A stretch of 61,961 nucleotides of DNA from an uncultured Christensenella sp. GTDB lineage: Bacteria > Bacillota > Clostridia > Christensenellales > Pumilibacteraceae. The notes below the pieces were generated by a model that did no database searches, was not told the origin of the DNA, and was given only the letters and a program-made list of their open reading frames with translations. The DNA lies in assembly GCA_910577945.1 (NCBI GenBank), contig CAJTNI010000012.1, forward strand, positions 1 through 61,961. Direction: 5' to 3'. Shown one piece after another: positions 16,797 to 24,721 of this stretch; positions within the stretch are counted from its first letter, which is position 1; each line of letters begins with the position of its first letter. A program made the position numbers and the translations under genes.

Positions 16797-18116
16797 GTGG
16801 AAAAAACGGGCAAAACCATAAGCATATTCGAAAAACTCGCGTTGTCGTGCGATTCGTTCACGGCGGGGTATTCGTGCCTGCTCGTGCTGTTTTTTATACC
16901 CTACGCCGCGCAATACACGTACGTGGCGGTGTTGGGCGTTTTGCCGCTCGCGTGCGTGCTGCCGTTTGCGGTCATGCCTATTTTGTACGCGGTTATACAC
17001 CGCGCGGATACGCTGCTGTTCGGACGGTATCATTTGGTAATGCCGCTGTCTGGGTTTGCGTCCGCGTTGTTTTTCGTGTTCGTTTGGAGCGCGTCCGCGG
17101 TCAACGCGCGCGGCGCGTGCTTTATCGCGTTCGGCGCGACTCTGTTTGCCGCGACCGCGCCGCTGTACCGATACTGCGCGTTTTCGGTGCGCGCGCGACT
17201 GAGCGGCGAAAACGTAATAGGCGGCTCGCGCGTGTCCGCGGTCTTTGCCGCGGTGGGCGCGGCGACGGCTATCGGCGCGTTTGTCGGGTTCTATTATTAC
17301 GACGCGGGTTCGGCGTTCGTCAACACCGCGTACGTCTTGGGCGCGGCGTGCATACTGCTCGCGCTTTTTCAGTATCTCGCCACGTATTACGGCATACCGC
17401 GCTTGGGCGGCAAGCGCGTGCAGCCGATTAAAACGGTGTTCCGCACGCTGTTCGCCGGTATGGACGGGCGCGTGTTCGCGTGCGTGCTGCTGTTCGACGC
17501 GGCGTTCTTTGCCGCGGCGGCGCTCGCGACGTACGCGTGCGTCGTTTTGGGGCTGGGTATGTACACGGGCGTAATTTCGGCGGCGACGCTCGTCGTCGGG
17601 TACGCGGCGGTGGCGGCGACGCTTTGGAAAAAGCCGCTGCGCAAGCGCTCCAAGCTGTACGTCGTCGCGTTCGTCTGCACGTTTGCGGGCGCGGCGCTCA
17701 CGATTGCGGCGCTTACCGTAAAGCTCGATTCGCGCATAATCACCGCAATGCTCGCGGCGGGCGCGGCGCTTATCGGCGCGGGCGGCGGCGCGGCTTTGCG
17801 GCAGACCCGCATTAAGCTCGTAGCGGTCAAGCCCGATATAACGAGCGGCATTGCGTTTTTGCTCGTCGAGCTGACAATGCTCGCGGCAATGGCAATCGCG
17901 CTCGCGATTGGCGCGGCGGCGGTGGCGGTTTTCGTCGCGACGGAGTCCGTGTACGCGGTTGCGGGCGGGTTCGGCGTGGCGGCGGCGTTGTCGGTGGCGG
18001 CGGTGGGGATAGCCGCGCACAAGAGCGTGCGCACGTACCGTCCGCTCGAAGTCACGTACGAGCCGTACGCGGAAATAACGGAGGAGCGCGACGCGCGCAA
18101 ACCCGAGCAATCGTGA
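16797..18116 (+). CDS. Polytopic membrane protein, possibly MFS-like
   Basis: About 439 residues with roughly 11-12 hydrophobic helices separated by short loops. A basic loop (GGKRVQPIKTVFRTL) near the middle divides the protein into two halves of about six helices, as in major facilitator transporters. No diagnostic MFS motif is clear, so transport substrate and family are unknown. The C-terminal ~30 residues are hydrophilic. GTG 16797 is preceded by GGAG and fits the upstream promoter; an upstream TTG start at 16722 would lie before the promoter. Confidence 0.65.
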   Translation: MEKTGKTISIFEKLALSCDSFTAGYSCLLVLFFIPYAAQYTYVAVLGVLPLACVLPFAVMPILYAVIHRADTLLFGRYHLVMPLSGFASALFFVFVWSASAVNARGACFIAFGATLFAATAPLYRYCAFSVRARLSGENVIGGSRVSAVFAAVGAATAIGAFVGFYYYDAGSAFVNTAYVLGAACILLALFQYLATYYGIPRLGGKRVQPIKTVFRTLFAGMDGRVFACVLLFDAAFFAAAALATYACVVLGLGMYTGVISAATLVVGYAAVAATLWKKPLRKRSKLYVVAFVCTFAGAALTIAALTVKLDSRIITAMLAAGAALIGAGGGAALRQTRIKLVAVKPDITSGIAFLLVELTMLAAMAIALAIGAAAVAVFVATESVYAVAGGFGVAAALSVAAVGIAAHKSVRTYRPLEVTYEPYAEITEERDARKPEQS

Positions 18117-18197
18117 TACAGTATAAATTCGTCGATAGTCCGCGCGCATAGCGCGATATAAACAGACTACCCGCGCCATGCGCAACAAGGAGATAAA

Positions 18198-19793
18198 ATG
18201 AAGACCGACATCGAAATCGCTTACGAAGCCAAACCTCAGCCGATAGAAAAAATAGCGGCTAAGCTCGGCATTAAAGACGTTTACCGCTACGGCGACTACG
18301 TCGCCAAGGTAAACCCCAAGTTCGAGCCGAAAGCCAAGGTCGTGCTCGTAACGGCAATCAATCCCACGCCCGCGGGCGAGGGCAAATCCACGGTGTCCAT
18401 AGGTCTTGCCGACGGACTCAACCGCATAGGCAAAAAGACGGCGCTCGCGCTGCGCGAGCCTTCGCTCGGACCTGTGTTCGGCATGAAGGGCGGCGCGACG
18501 GGCGGCGGCATGGCGCAGATTTTGCCCATGGACGATATCAACCTGCATTTCACGGGCGACCTGCACGCGATAACCGCGGCGAACAATCTGCTGTGCGCCA
18601 TGATAGACAACAGCATATATTTCGGCAATCCGCTTAAAATCGCCAAGGTCACGTTTAACCGCTGCATGGATTGCAACGACCGCGCGCTGCGCTCGATTAT
18701 CGTCGGCATGCCCGGCAATGCGCGCGAGGACGGGATCAACATTACCGCGGCGAGCGAGGTCATGGCGACGCTGTGCTTGGCGGCGGATTTCGACGACCTC
18801 AAAACGCGGCTCGGTCGCATAATCATCGGATACGATTACGACGGCAAGCCCGTAGCCGCCGAGGCTCTGGGCGCGAACGAGGCGATGGCGGTGCTGCTCA
18901 AAGACGCGGCGAAGCCCAATCTCGTTCAGACGATAGAGGGCACGCCCGCGTTCGTTCACGGCGGACCGTTCGCCAATATCGCGCACGGCTGCAACTCGGT
19001 CATCGCCACCAAGACGGCGGCGAGCTACGCCGATTACGTCGTCACCGAGGCGGGGTTCGGCGCGGACCTCGGCGCGGAAAAGTTCTACGATATCAAGTGT
19101 CGCGTTTCGGGCATAACGCCGTCGTGCACGGTGCTCGTCGCCACGATACGCGCGCTCAAATACGGCGGGAACGGCGACCTTGCGCTCGGCATGGGCAATC
19201 TTATCAAGCATATCGAAAATATCAAAAACGTGTTCGGTCAAACCGTAGTGGTGGCTGTCAATAAGTTCACCGACGACGCCGACGCCGATATCGCGGCGGT
19301 GGAAAGCGCGTGCGCGGCGGCGGGCGCGAACGCCGTACTGTGCGAGTGCTGGGCGAAAGGCGGCGCGGGTGCGGAGGCGCTCGCAAACGCGGTTGTCAAG
19401 GCGGCGAGCGGCAAGGCGAAGCTCGATTTCACCTACGACGACGGCGATACCGTAGTCGAAAAGGCGGAAAAAGTAGCCAAAAAGATTTACGGCGCGGCAA
19501 AGGTCGTGTGGACGGCAAAGGCGAAAAAGAGCCTCGAAAAAATGCTGCCGCTCGGCGTGGACAAGCTGCCCGTGTGTATTGCCAAAACGCAGTATTCGCT
19601 GTCCGACGACCCCAAGAAATTGGGTCGACCCGAGGGCTTTACCGTGACCGTGCGCGACGTGCAGTATCGCGCGGGCGCGGGCTTCGTGGTAGTGGTTGCG
19701 GGCGACATTCTGCTCATGCCCGGGCTGCCCAAAGTGCCCAACGCCGTGGGAATGAAAATCGACGGCAACAATAAAATAAGCGGATTGTTCTGA
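18198..19793 (+). CDS. fhs: Formate-tetrahydrofolate ligase
   Basis: Fhs makes 10-formyl-tetrahydrofolate from formate, THF and ATP. It feeds purine synthesis and, in acetogens, the methyl branch of the Wood-Ljungdahl pathway. The protein has 531 residues, slightly short for the family. The N-terminus shows IPAGEGKST-like TPAGEGKSTVSIGLADGL (P-loop), then GGATGGGMAQILPMDD, FTGDLHAITAANNLL and VTVRDVQYRAGAGFVVV. The ATG follows AAGGAG. I see no THF riboswitch in the 81-base gap before it. glnS follows 27 bases downstream. Confidence 0.96.
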   Translation: MKTDIEIAYEAKPQPIEKIAAKLGIKDVYRYGDYVAKVNPKFEPKAKVVLVTAINPTPAGEGKSTVSIGLADGLNRIGKKTALALREPSLGPVFGMKGGATGGGMAQILPMDDINLHFTGDLHAITAANNLLCAMIDNSIYFGNPLKIAKVTFNRCMDCNDRALRSIIVGMPGNAREDGINITAASEVMATLCLAADFDDLKTRLGRIIIGYDYDGKPVAAEALGANEAMAVLLKDAAKPNLVQTIEGTPAFVHGGPFANIAHGCNSVIATKTAASYADYVVTEAGFGADLGAEKFYDIKCRVSGITPSCTVLVATIRALKYGGNGDLALGMGNLIKHIENIKNVFGQTVVVAVNKFTDDADADIAAVESACAAAGANAVLCECWAKGGAGAEALANAVVKAASGKAKLDFTYDDGDTVVEKAEKVAKKIYGAAKVVWTAKAKKSLEKMLPLGVDKLPVCIAKTQYSLSDDPKKLGRPEGFTVTVRDVQYRAGAGFVVVVAGDILLMPGLPKVPNAVGMKIDGNNKISGLF

Positions 19794-19820
19794 TAATAGG
19801 AAATTGTATTTGGAGCTGTT

Positions 19821-21464
19821 ATGGACGGTATCAAGGCATCGAATTTCATTGAGGATATAATAATAAACGACCTCGAAAGCGGCAGGGTCAAGAGCGTTGT
19901 CACGCGCTTCCCGCCCGAGCCCAACGGCAGGCTGCATATAGGTCACGCGAAAGCGGCGTGCCTCAACTTTTCGCTCGCGCAAAAGTTCGGCGGCAAGTGC
20001 AACCTGCGTTTCGACGATACCAATCCCGTCAAGGAGGACGCGGACTTTTGCGACCAAATCCTCTACGATATCAAGTGGTTGGGGTTCGAGCCTGCGGGCG
20101 TGTTCTATGCGTCCGATTATTTCGAGTACATGCGCGACTGCGCCGTCATGCTCATTAAAAAGGGCTTGGCGTACGTGGACGAGAGCACGCCCGACGACAT
20201 ACGGCTTATGCGCGGCACGCTCACCGCGGCGGGCAAAAATTCGCCGTACCGCGACCGCGGCGTTGCGGAAAGTCTCGCGCTGTTCGACAAAATGCAGAGC
20301 GGCGCGGTGCCCGACGGCGGCATGGTTTTGCGCGCCAAGATAGACATGGCGTCGCCCAATATGAACATGCGCGACCCCGTAATATACCGCGTGCTGCACG
20401 CGCCGCACCACCGCACGGGCGATAAGTGGTGCGTGTATCCCATGTACGACTTCGCGCACCCGCTCGAAGACGCGTTGGAAAAGGTGACGCATTCGTGCTG
20501 CTCGTTGGAGTTCGAGGACCACCGCCCGCTGTACGATTGGGTCATAGATAACTGCGACGTGACGGACAAGCCGCACCAATACGAGTTTGCGCGGCTCAAT
20601 ATCACAGACACGGTTATGAGCAAGCGGTATTTGAAGCAGCTCGTGGACGAGGGCTTCGTCGACGGCTGGGACGACCCGAGAATGCCCACGCTTTCGGGCA
20701 TGCGCCGCCGCGGCGTGCCCGCGCACGCGATTGTCGCGTTTTGCAACGAGGTGGGCGTAGCCAAGGGCAACAGCATAGTGGACGCGGCGCAGCTCGACGA
20801 TTGCATTCGCGACGAGCTCAACGCCACCGCCAAGCGGTACATGGTCGTGCCCGACCCCGTGCCGCTCGATATAGTCAACCTGCCCGACGATTTCGCCGAG
20901 GATTTGCAGGTGACGGAGGGCGGCGAGTACGCAGTGCCGCACCCCACGCCCATCGACCCCGAAACACGCGCCACCGCGGTGGTTACGCGCAACGTGCGGC
21001 TCACGCCGCGGCTGTATATCAACCGCGAGGATTTTATGCCCGACCCGCCCAAGGGATATCACAGACTTGTGCCGGGCGGCTTGGCGCGGCTCAAAGGCGC
21101 GTTTATCGTGCGCTGCGTCGGGTACGACGTCGACGCGGACGGAAAAGTTACCGCCGTGCGCTGCGAAAAGACGGATGAGGTTAAGGCGAAGGGCGTTATT
21201 CAATGGGTGGACCGCGGCAGTGCGGCGGATATCAAAATTCGCTATCTGTCCGAGCTGGTGCCCGACGGCGACGGCGAGCTGACGGAGCGCGTCGACAGAA
21301 ACTCTTTGACGGTGGGCACGGCGAAAGCCGAGCGCGGCGTCGTCGATTTGCCCGTGGGCGAGGGCGTGCAGTTTTTCCGCATAGGATACTTTGCCAAGGA
21401 CGCAAAAAATCCCGACGCGTTCAACCGCGTCGTCGAGCTTAAATCGTCGTACAAGGCAAAATAA
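19821..21464 (+). CDS. glnS: Glutaminyl-tRNA synthetase
   Basis: A class I synthetase of 547 residues that charges tRNA-Gln. The HIGH region is PPEPNGRLHIGHAKA and the KMSKS-like loop is VMSKRYLKQL. GlnRS-type features are ASDYFEYMRDCA, EFEDHRPLYDWVIDN and the C-terminal two-barrel anticodon domain (about 335-545) with RLTPRLYINREDFM. This assignment fits GlnRS better than GluRS. Its presence suggests direct glutaminylation, although many Clostridia rely on GatCAB. The ATG has a GGAG site. Confidence 0.93.
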   Translation: MDGIKASNFIEDIIINDLESGRVKSVVTRFPPEPNGRLHIGHAKAACLNFSLAQKFGGKCNLRFDDTNPVKEDADFCDQILYDIKWLGFEPAGVFYASDYFEYMRDCAVMLIKKGLAYVDESTPDDIRLMRGTLTAAGKNSPYRDRGVAESLALFDKMQSGAVPDGGMVLRAKIDMASPNMNMRDPVIYRVLHAPHHRTGDKWCVYPMYDFAHPLEDALEKVTHSCCSLEFEDHRPLYDWVIDNCDVTDKPHQYEFARLNITDTVMSKRYLKQLVDEGFVDGWDDPRMPTLSGMRRRGVPAHAIVAFCNEVGVAKGNSIVDAAQLDDCIRDELNATAKRYMVVPDPVPLDIVNLPDDFAEDLQVTEGGEYAVPHPTPIDPETRATAVVTRNVRLTPRLYINREDFMPDPPKGYHRLVPGGLARLKGAFIVRCVGYDVDADGKVTAVRCEKTDEVKAKGVIQWVDRGSAADIKIRYLSELVPDGDGELTERVDRNSLTVGTAKAERGVVDLPVGEGVQFFRIGYFAKDAKNPDAFNRVVELKSSYKAK

Positions 21465-21502
21465 TTCGACCGCAGTGCGGTCGAGCAATCGAGGAGGAGC
21501 GT

Positions 21503-22342
21503 ATGAAAATTCTCGTAACGGGCGGCAGCGGCTTTATCGGTAAGACGTTCGTCAAGAAATACCGCGACAAATTGGATATCGTCGCGCCGACGCACGCGCA
21601 AATGGATTTGACAAACGCACACGAGGTGCAAAAGCTGTTTTCGGCGCACAGGTTCGACGCGGTCGTGCATTTGGCGGGCGCGGGCGAGCAGATTGCGCAG
21701 TCGGCGTTGGAGGCGGACAACCTCATAATGTTCAAAAACATTCAGTATATGTCCATTGTACACGGCGTAAAAAAGCTGATTACCGTGGGCGAGGGCGTGG
21801 AGTTCGACCGCAGTCGACCGATAGTCGATTTTTCGGAGAGCATGTTCGGCAGGTCGATACCGCGCGACGGATACGGGCTGGCGCGCTATCTGATAAACCT
21901 TTTGGCGAGCAAGGATAAAATAACCACCGTGCTGCGCATATTCAACGTGTACGGCATGGGCGGCGGAAAACGCCCCATAAACAAAATCGTGGCGGCGGGC
22001 GCGCGCGGCAAAAAAATCGTCATAGACCGCGACCGCACGGTGAGCGCGGTGGCGGTGGACGACGTGGCGCGCGTTATTTACGAATTCTTGCGCGGCGATT
22101 ATCAAAAGGGCGATTACAACCTCGTGGCGGGCGACAAAATGAGCTATACGGAAATCGCCAAAGCCGTGCGGCGGCTCGTTAGGCGCGACGGCGGCGACGT
22201 GGAGATAGTCGTCAAAAACCCTAAACCCGACCTCGAATACACCGCCGACAACGGCAAGCTCGTTTCGACGCTGGGCGTCAGGCTGACGAGCACGGCGACG
22301 GGCGTAAAGAATTTGTACAATAATTTGGTTCGTAATTCGTAA
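21503..22342 (+). CDS. NAD(P)-dependent epimerase/dehydratase (extended SDR)
   Basis: A 279-residue protein with a Rossmann fold. The nucleotide-binding motif is VTGGSGFIGKTF, followed by DAVVHLAGAG and LRIFNVYGMGGG, as in nucleotide-sugar epimerases, dehydratases and reductases. The active-site tetrad normally reads YxxxK, but here it is YGLAR, so the catalytic Lys is replaced by Arg. The start follows GAGGAGG. The substrate is unknown. It is close behind glnS but has no functional link to it. Confidence 0.85.
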   Translation: MKILVTGGSGFIGKTFVKKYRDKLDIVAPTHAQMDLTNAHEVQKLFSAHRFDAVVHLAGAGEQIAQSALEADNLIMFKNIQYMSIVHGVKKLITVGEGVEFDRSRPIVDFSESMFGRSIPRDGYGLARYLINLLASKDKITTVLRIFNVYGMGGGKRPINKIVAAGARGKKIVIDRDRTVSAVAVDDVARVIYEFLRGDYQKGDYNLVAGDKMSYTEIAKAVRRLVRRDGGDVEIVVKNPKPDLEYTADNGKLVSTLGVRLTSTATGVKNLYNNLVRNS

Positions 22343-22390
22343 TCGGTATTATTGCGATTATGGACGTTACTTCGACCGCGGCACGCGACA

Positions 22391-22593
22391 GCCGCCCGAA
22401 AAACTACGCGCGCGAAAGACCAAAGGCGAGCGAGATGCACATGAATGTTGCCGCCCGAAAAACTACGCGCGCGAAAGACCAAAGGCGAGCGAGATGCACA
22501 TGAATGTTGCCGTCATATATAATACGCGCGCGAAAGACCAAAGGCGAGCGAGATACACATGAATGTTGCCGTCATATATACTACACGCGCGAC
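22391..22593. repeat. Tandem 59-bp repeat array (3.4 copies)
   Basis: Unit starts are 22391, 22450, 22509 and a partial fourth at 22568. Copies 1 and 2 are almost identical; copies 3 and 4 differ in the first ~15 bases (CGCCCGAAAAACTAC replaced by CGTCATATATANTAC). Each unit has a CGCGCGAAAGACCAAAGG segment and ends in CATGAATGTT. The core ATATACTACACGCGCG also occurs at 53294-53309 in inverted orientation. The rest of this 330-base gap before alaS shows no gene. Confidence 0.9.
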
Positions 22594-22672
22594 GTATTTG
22601 TTTCACCTTCGCATTACTCAGAGTAAATACTATTTGTTATCATGCGCGTAACGGCGCGCATAGGGAGTTATT

Positions 22673-24481
22673 ATGAAGCTTACCAGCGACGAGCTTAGAA
22701 AAAAATGGATTAAGTTCTACACCGACCGCGGGCATACGCCTATATCGTCCGCGTCGCTCATTCCCGAAAACGACCCGACGGTGCTGTTCACCACGGCGGG
22801 CATGCACCCGCTCGTGCCCTATCTTTTGGGGCAGCCGCACCCCGCGGGCAAGCGCTTGTGCGACACGCAAAAGTGCGTGCGTACGGGCGATATCGACGAG
22901 GTGGGCGACAGCTCGCACTGCACGTTTTTCGAAATGCTCGGGAATTGGAGCTTGGGCGATTATTTCAAGACGGAAATGGTGCAATGGAGCTACGAGTTTT
23001 TGACGCAGGTTTTGGGGTTCGACCCCGAGCGGCTCGCCGTAACGGTTTTCGAGGGCGACAGCGACTGCCCGCGCGACGACGAGACCGCCGCGCTTTGGGA
23101 AAAGTGCGGCATCAAGCGCGAAAACATATTCTACCTCGGCAAAAAGCATAATTGGTGGGGACCTGCGGGTCAGACGGGTCCGTGCGGACCGGACACGGAA
23201 ATGTTTTTCGACACGGGCAAGCCCAAGTGCTGCGATAAGTGCTCGCCCGCATGCGATTGCGGCAAGTACGTCGAGATTTGGAACGACGTGTTCATGCAGT
23301 TCAACAAGAATGCCGACGGCACGTATTCGCCGCTCAAACAGAAAAACGTCGATACGGGCATGGGCTTGGAGCGCACGCTCATGAATATTCAGGGCTTGCA
23401 ATCGGTGTACGACACCGACGTGTTTACGCCTATCGTCGGCAAAATCGAAAAGCTTTCGGGCAAAAGCATTACCGACCCCGAGCACGTAAAGGCGGTGCGC
23501 GTCGTCGCCGACCATATTCGCACGGCAACGTTTATCATAGGCGACGAGCGCGGCGTTACGCCGTCCAACGTCGACCAAGGATATATCCTGCGCAGGCTTT
23601 TGCGCCGCGCCATTCGCTTCGGCGCGGGGCTGGGGCTTAAATTCGGCGACTATTCGGCGGTCGCCGACGCGGTTGTCGATATCTATGCCGCGACGTACCC
23701 CGAGCTCGCCGCGGCGCGCGATAAAATCAAGACCGAAATCGACGAGGAACAAACGCGGTTCGAGCGCACGCTGGAAAACGGCATAAAAGAGTTTGAAAAG
23801 CTGTGTAAGTTCCTGCAAACGGACGTAATCCCCGGCAAATCCGCGTTCAGGCTTTACGACACGTACGGCTTCCCGCTGGAAATGACTGTGGAAATGGCAA
23901 AGGAACGCGGGTTCAAGGTGGACGTGGACGGGTTCAACGAGCGGTTCGAGCAGCACCGCAAGCTGTCGCAAGCGGGTGCGGAACAGCGGTTCAAGGGCGG
24001 GCTTGCCGACACGGGCGAGCTTACCGCAAGACTGCATACCGCCACGCACCTCATGCACAAGGCGTTGAAGGACGTGCTCGACGACCCCAACGTCAATCAG
24101 CGCGGGTCGAACATTACGCCCGAGCGGCTGCGGTTCGATTTTTCGTTCGGCAGAGCGCTCACGCCCGAGGAGCTCAAAGCGGTGGAGGACAAGGTCAACG
24201 CCGCAATCGCCGCCGACGTGCCTATTACCTGCGAGGAGATGACCGTGGACGAGGCGAAAGCGGCGGGCGCGGTCGGCTTGTTTGCGACCAAGTACGGCGA
24301 AAAAGTCAAGGTGTACACCATGGGCGAGTTCAGCAAGGAGATATGCGGCGGACCGCACGCGGCGCGTACGGGCGAGCTCGGACACTTTAAGATAGTCAAG
24401 GAGCAGAGCAGCAGCGCCGGCGTTCGTCGCATAAAAGCCGTTTTGGACGCGGATACCTCGCGGAATACTGCGTCAAACTAG
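22673..24481 (+). CDS. alaS: Alanyl-tRNA synthetase, compact form lacking the C-terminal domain
   Basis: A class II synthetase of 602 residues; bacterial AlaRS is usually about 870. The catalytic domain is complete, with TSDELRKKWIKFYTDRGH, FFEMLGNWSLGDYF and GPCGPDTEMFFDTG, followed by the tRNA-recognition region. The editing domain is present, with zinc ligands HTATH at about 455 and CGGPH at about 557, but is closer to the catalytic domain than usual. The protein ends about 40 residues after CGGPH, so the DHHA1/C-Ala domain is missing. There is no sign of a frameshift. It is either the cell's AlaRS in reduced form or a paralogue. A long hairpin covers the stop codon. Confidence 0.9.
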   Translation: MKLTSDELRKKWIKFYTDRGHTPISSASLIPENDPTVLFTTAGMHPLVPYLLGQPHPAGKRLCDTQKCVRTGDIDEVGDSSHCTFFEMLGNWSLGDYFKTEMVQWSYEFLTQVLGFDPERLAVTVFEGDSDCPRDDETAALWEKCGIKRENIFYLGKKHNWWGPAGQTGPCGPDTEMFFDTGKPKCCDKCSPACDCGKYVEIWNDVFMQFNKNADGTYSPLKQKNVDTGMGLERTLMNIQGLQSVYDTDVFTPIVGKIEKLSGKSITDPEHVKAVRVVADHIRTATFIIGDERGVTPSNVDQGYILRRLLRRAIRFGAGLGLKFGDYSAVADAVVDIYAATYPELAAARDKIKTEIDEEQTRFERTLENGIKEFEKLCKFLQTDVIPGKSAFRLYDTYGFPLEMTVEMAKERGFKVDVDGFNERFEQHRKLSQAGAEQRFKGGLADTGELTARLHTATHLMHKALKDVLDDPNVNQRGSNITPERLRFDFSFGRALTPEELKAVEDKVNAAIAADVPITCEEMTVDEAKAAGAVGLFATKYGEKVKVYTMGEFSKEICGGPHAARTGELGHFKIVKEQSSSAGVRRIKAVLDADTSRNTASN

Positions 24482-24532
24482 GCGCGCGCTCGGTTACGTA
24501 GGGGGTTCTACGCGCCCGTCGCGCGCGCCTAG
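24478..24532. other. Long GC-rich hairpin over the alaS stop codon
   Basis: Twelve-base perfect arms (24478-24489 and 24521-24532, CTAGGCGCGCGC and its complement) enclose a second small stem CGTAG/CTACG. No T-run follows, so it is not a standard terminator. It could stabilise the alaS 3' end or be a repeat-type palindrome. Confidence 0.7.
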
Positions 24533-24656
24533 CTTTCCTTGTCTGCCGCAGGTATCAATAAGACTTGGCAAGAGTAACGCCGCATTCGGCGTGCAGTGCT
24601 CGGAACGACGTCGTTATAGATAGCCGTATTAGAGTGCACGGTAAAACCACAGTCAA

Positions 24657-24691
24657 AGCAAATACACGGCATTCGTCAAACATTTGGATTG
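24657..24691. repeat. Dispersed repeat, ACGGCATNCGTCAAACATTTGG type
   Basis: A ~35-base segment that recurs at 41745-41780 with two differences, and again in part at 41782-41810. It sits 30 bases upstream of leuS, so it may lie in its leader or promoter region. It contains the inverted pair CAAAC/GTTTG in the other copies. Confidence 0.75.
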
Positions 24692-24721
24692 CGACAAAAA
24701 ATTTTTATATATCGGAACGTT

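Noticed and set aside
18117..18197. THF riboswitch before fhs
   Set aside because: The gap is only 81 bases and lacks the conserved core.
16758..21488. A 1576-codon minus-strand ORF, and other long minus-strand ORFs such as 1879-3426 and 35454-37283
   Set aside because: They lie opposite well-recognised genes (fhs, glnS, rlmB, pepF) and are rich in Arg, His and Ala. They are shadows caused by high GC at codon position 3.
22391..22593. CRISPR array
   Set aside because: The units are directly adjacent with no unique spacers, and no cas genes are present.
24482..24721. T-box leader for leuS
   Set aside because: The antiterminator bulge consensus and a specifier loop are not recognisable.
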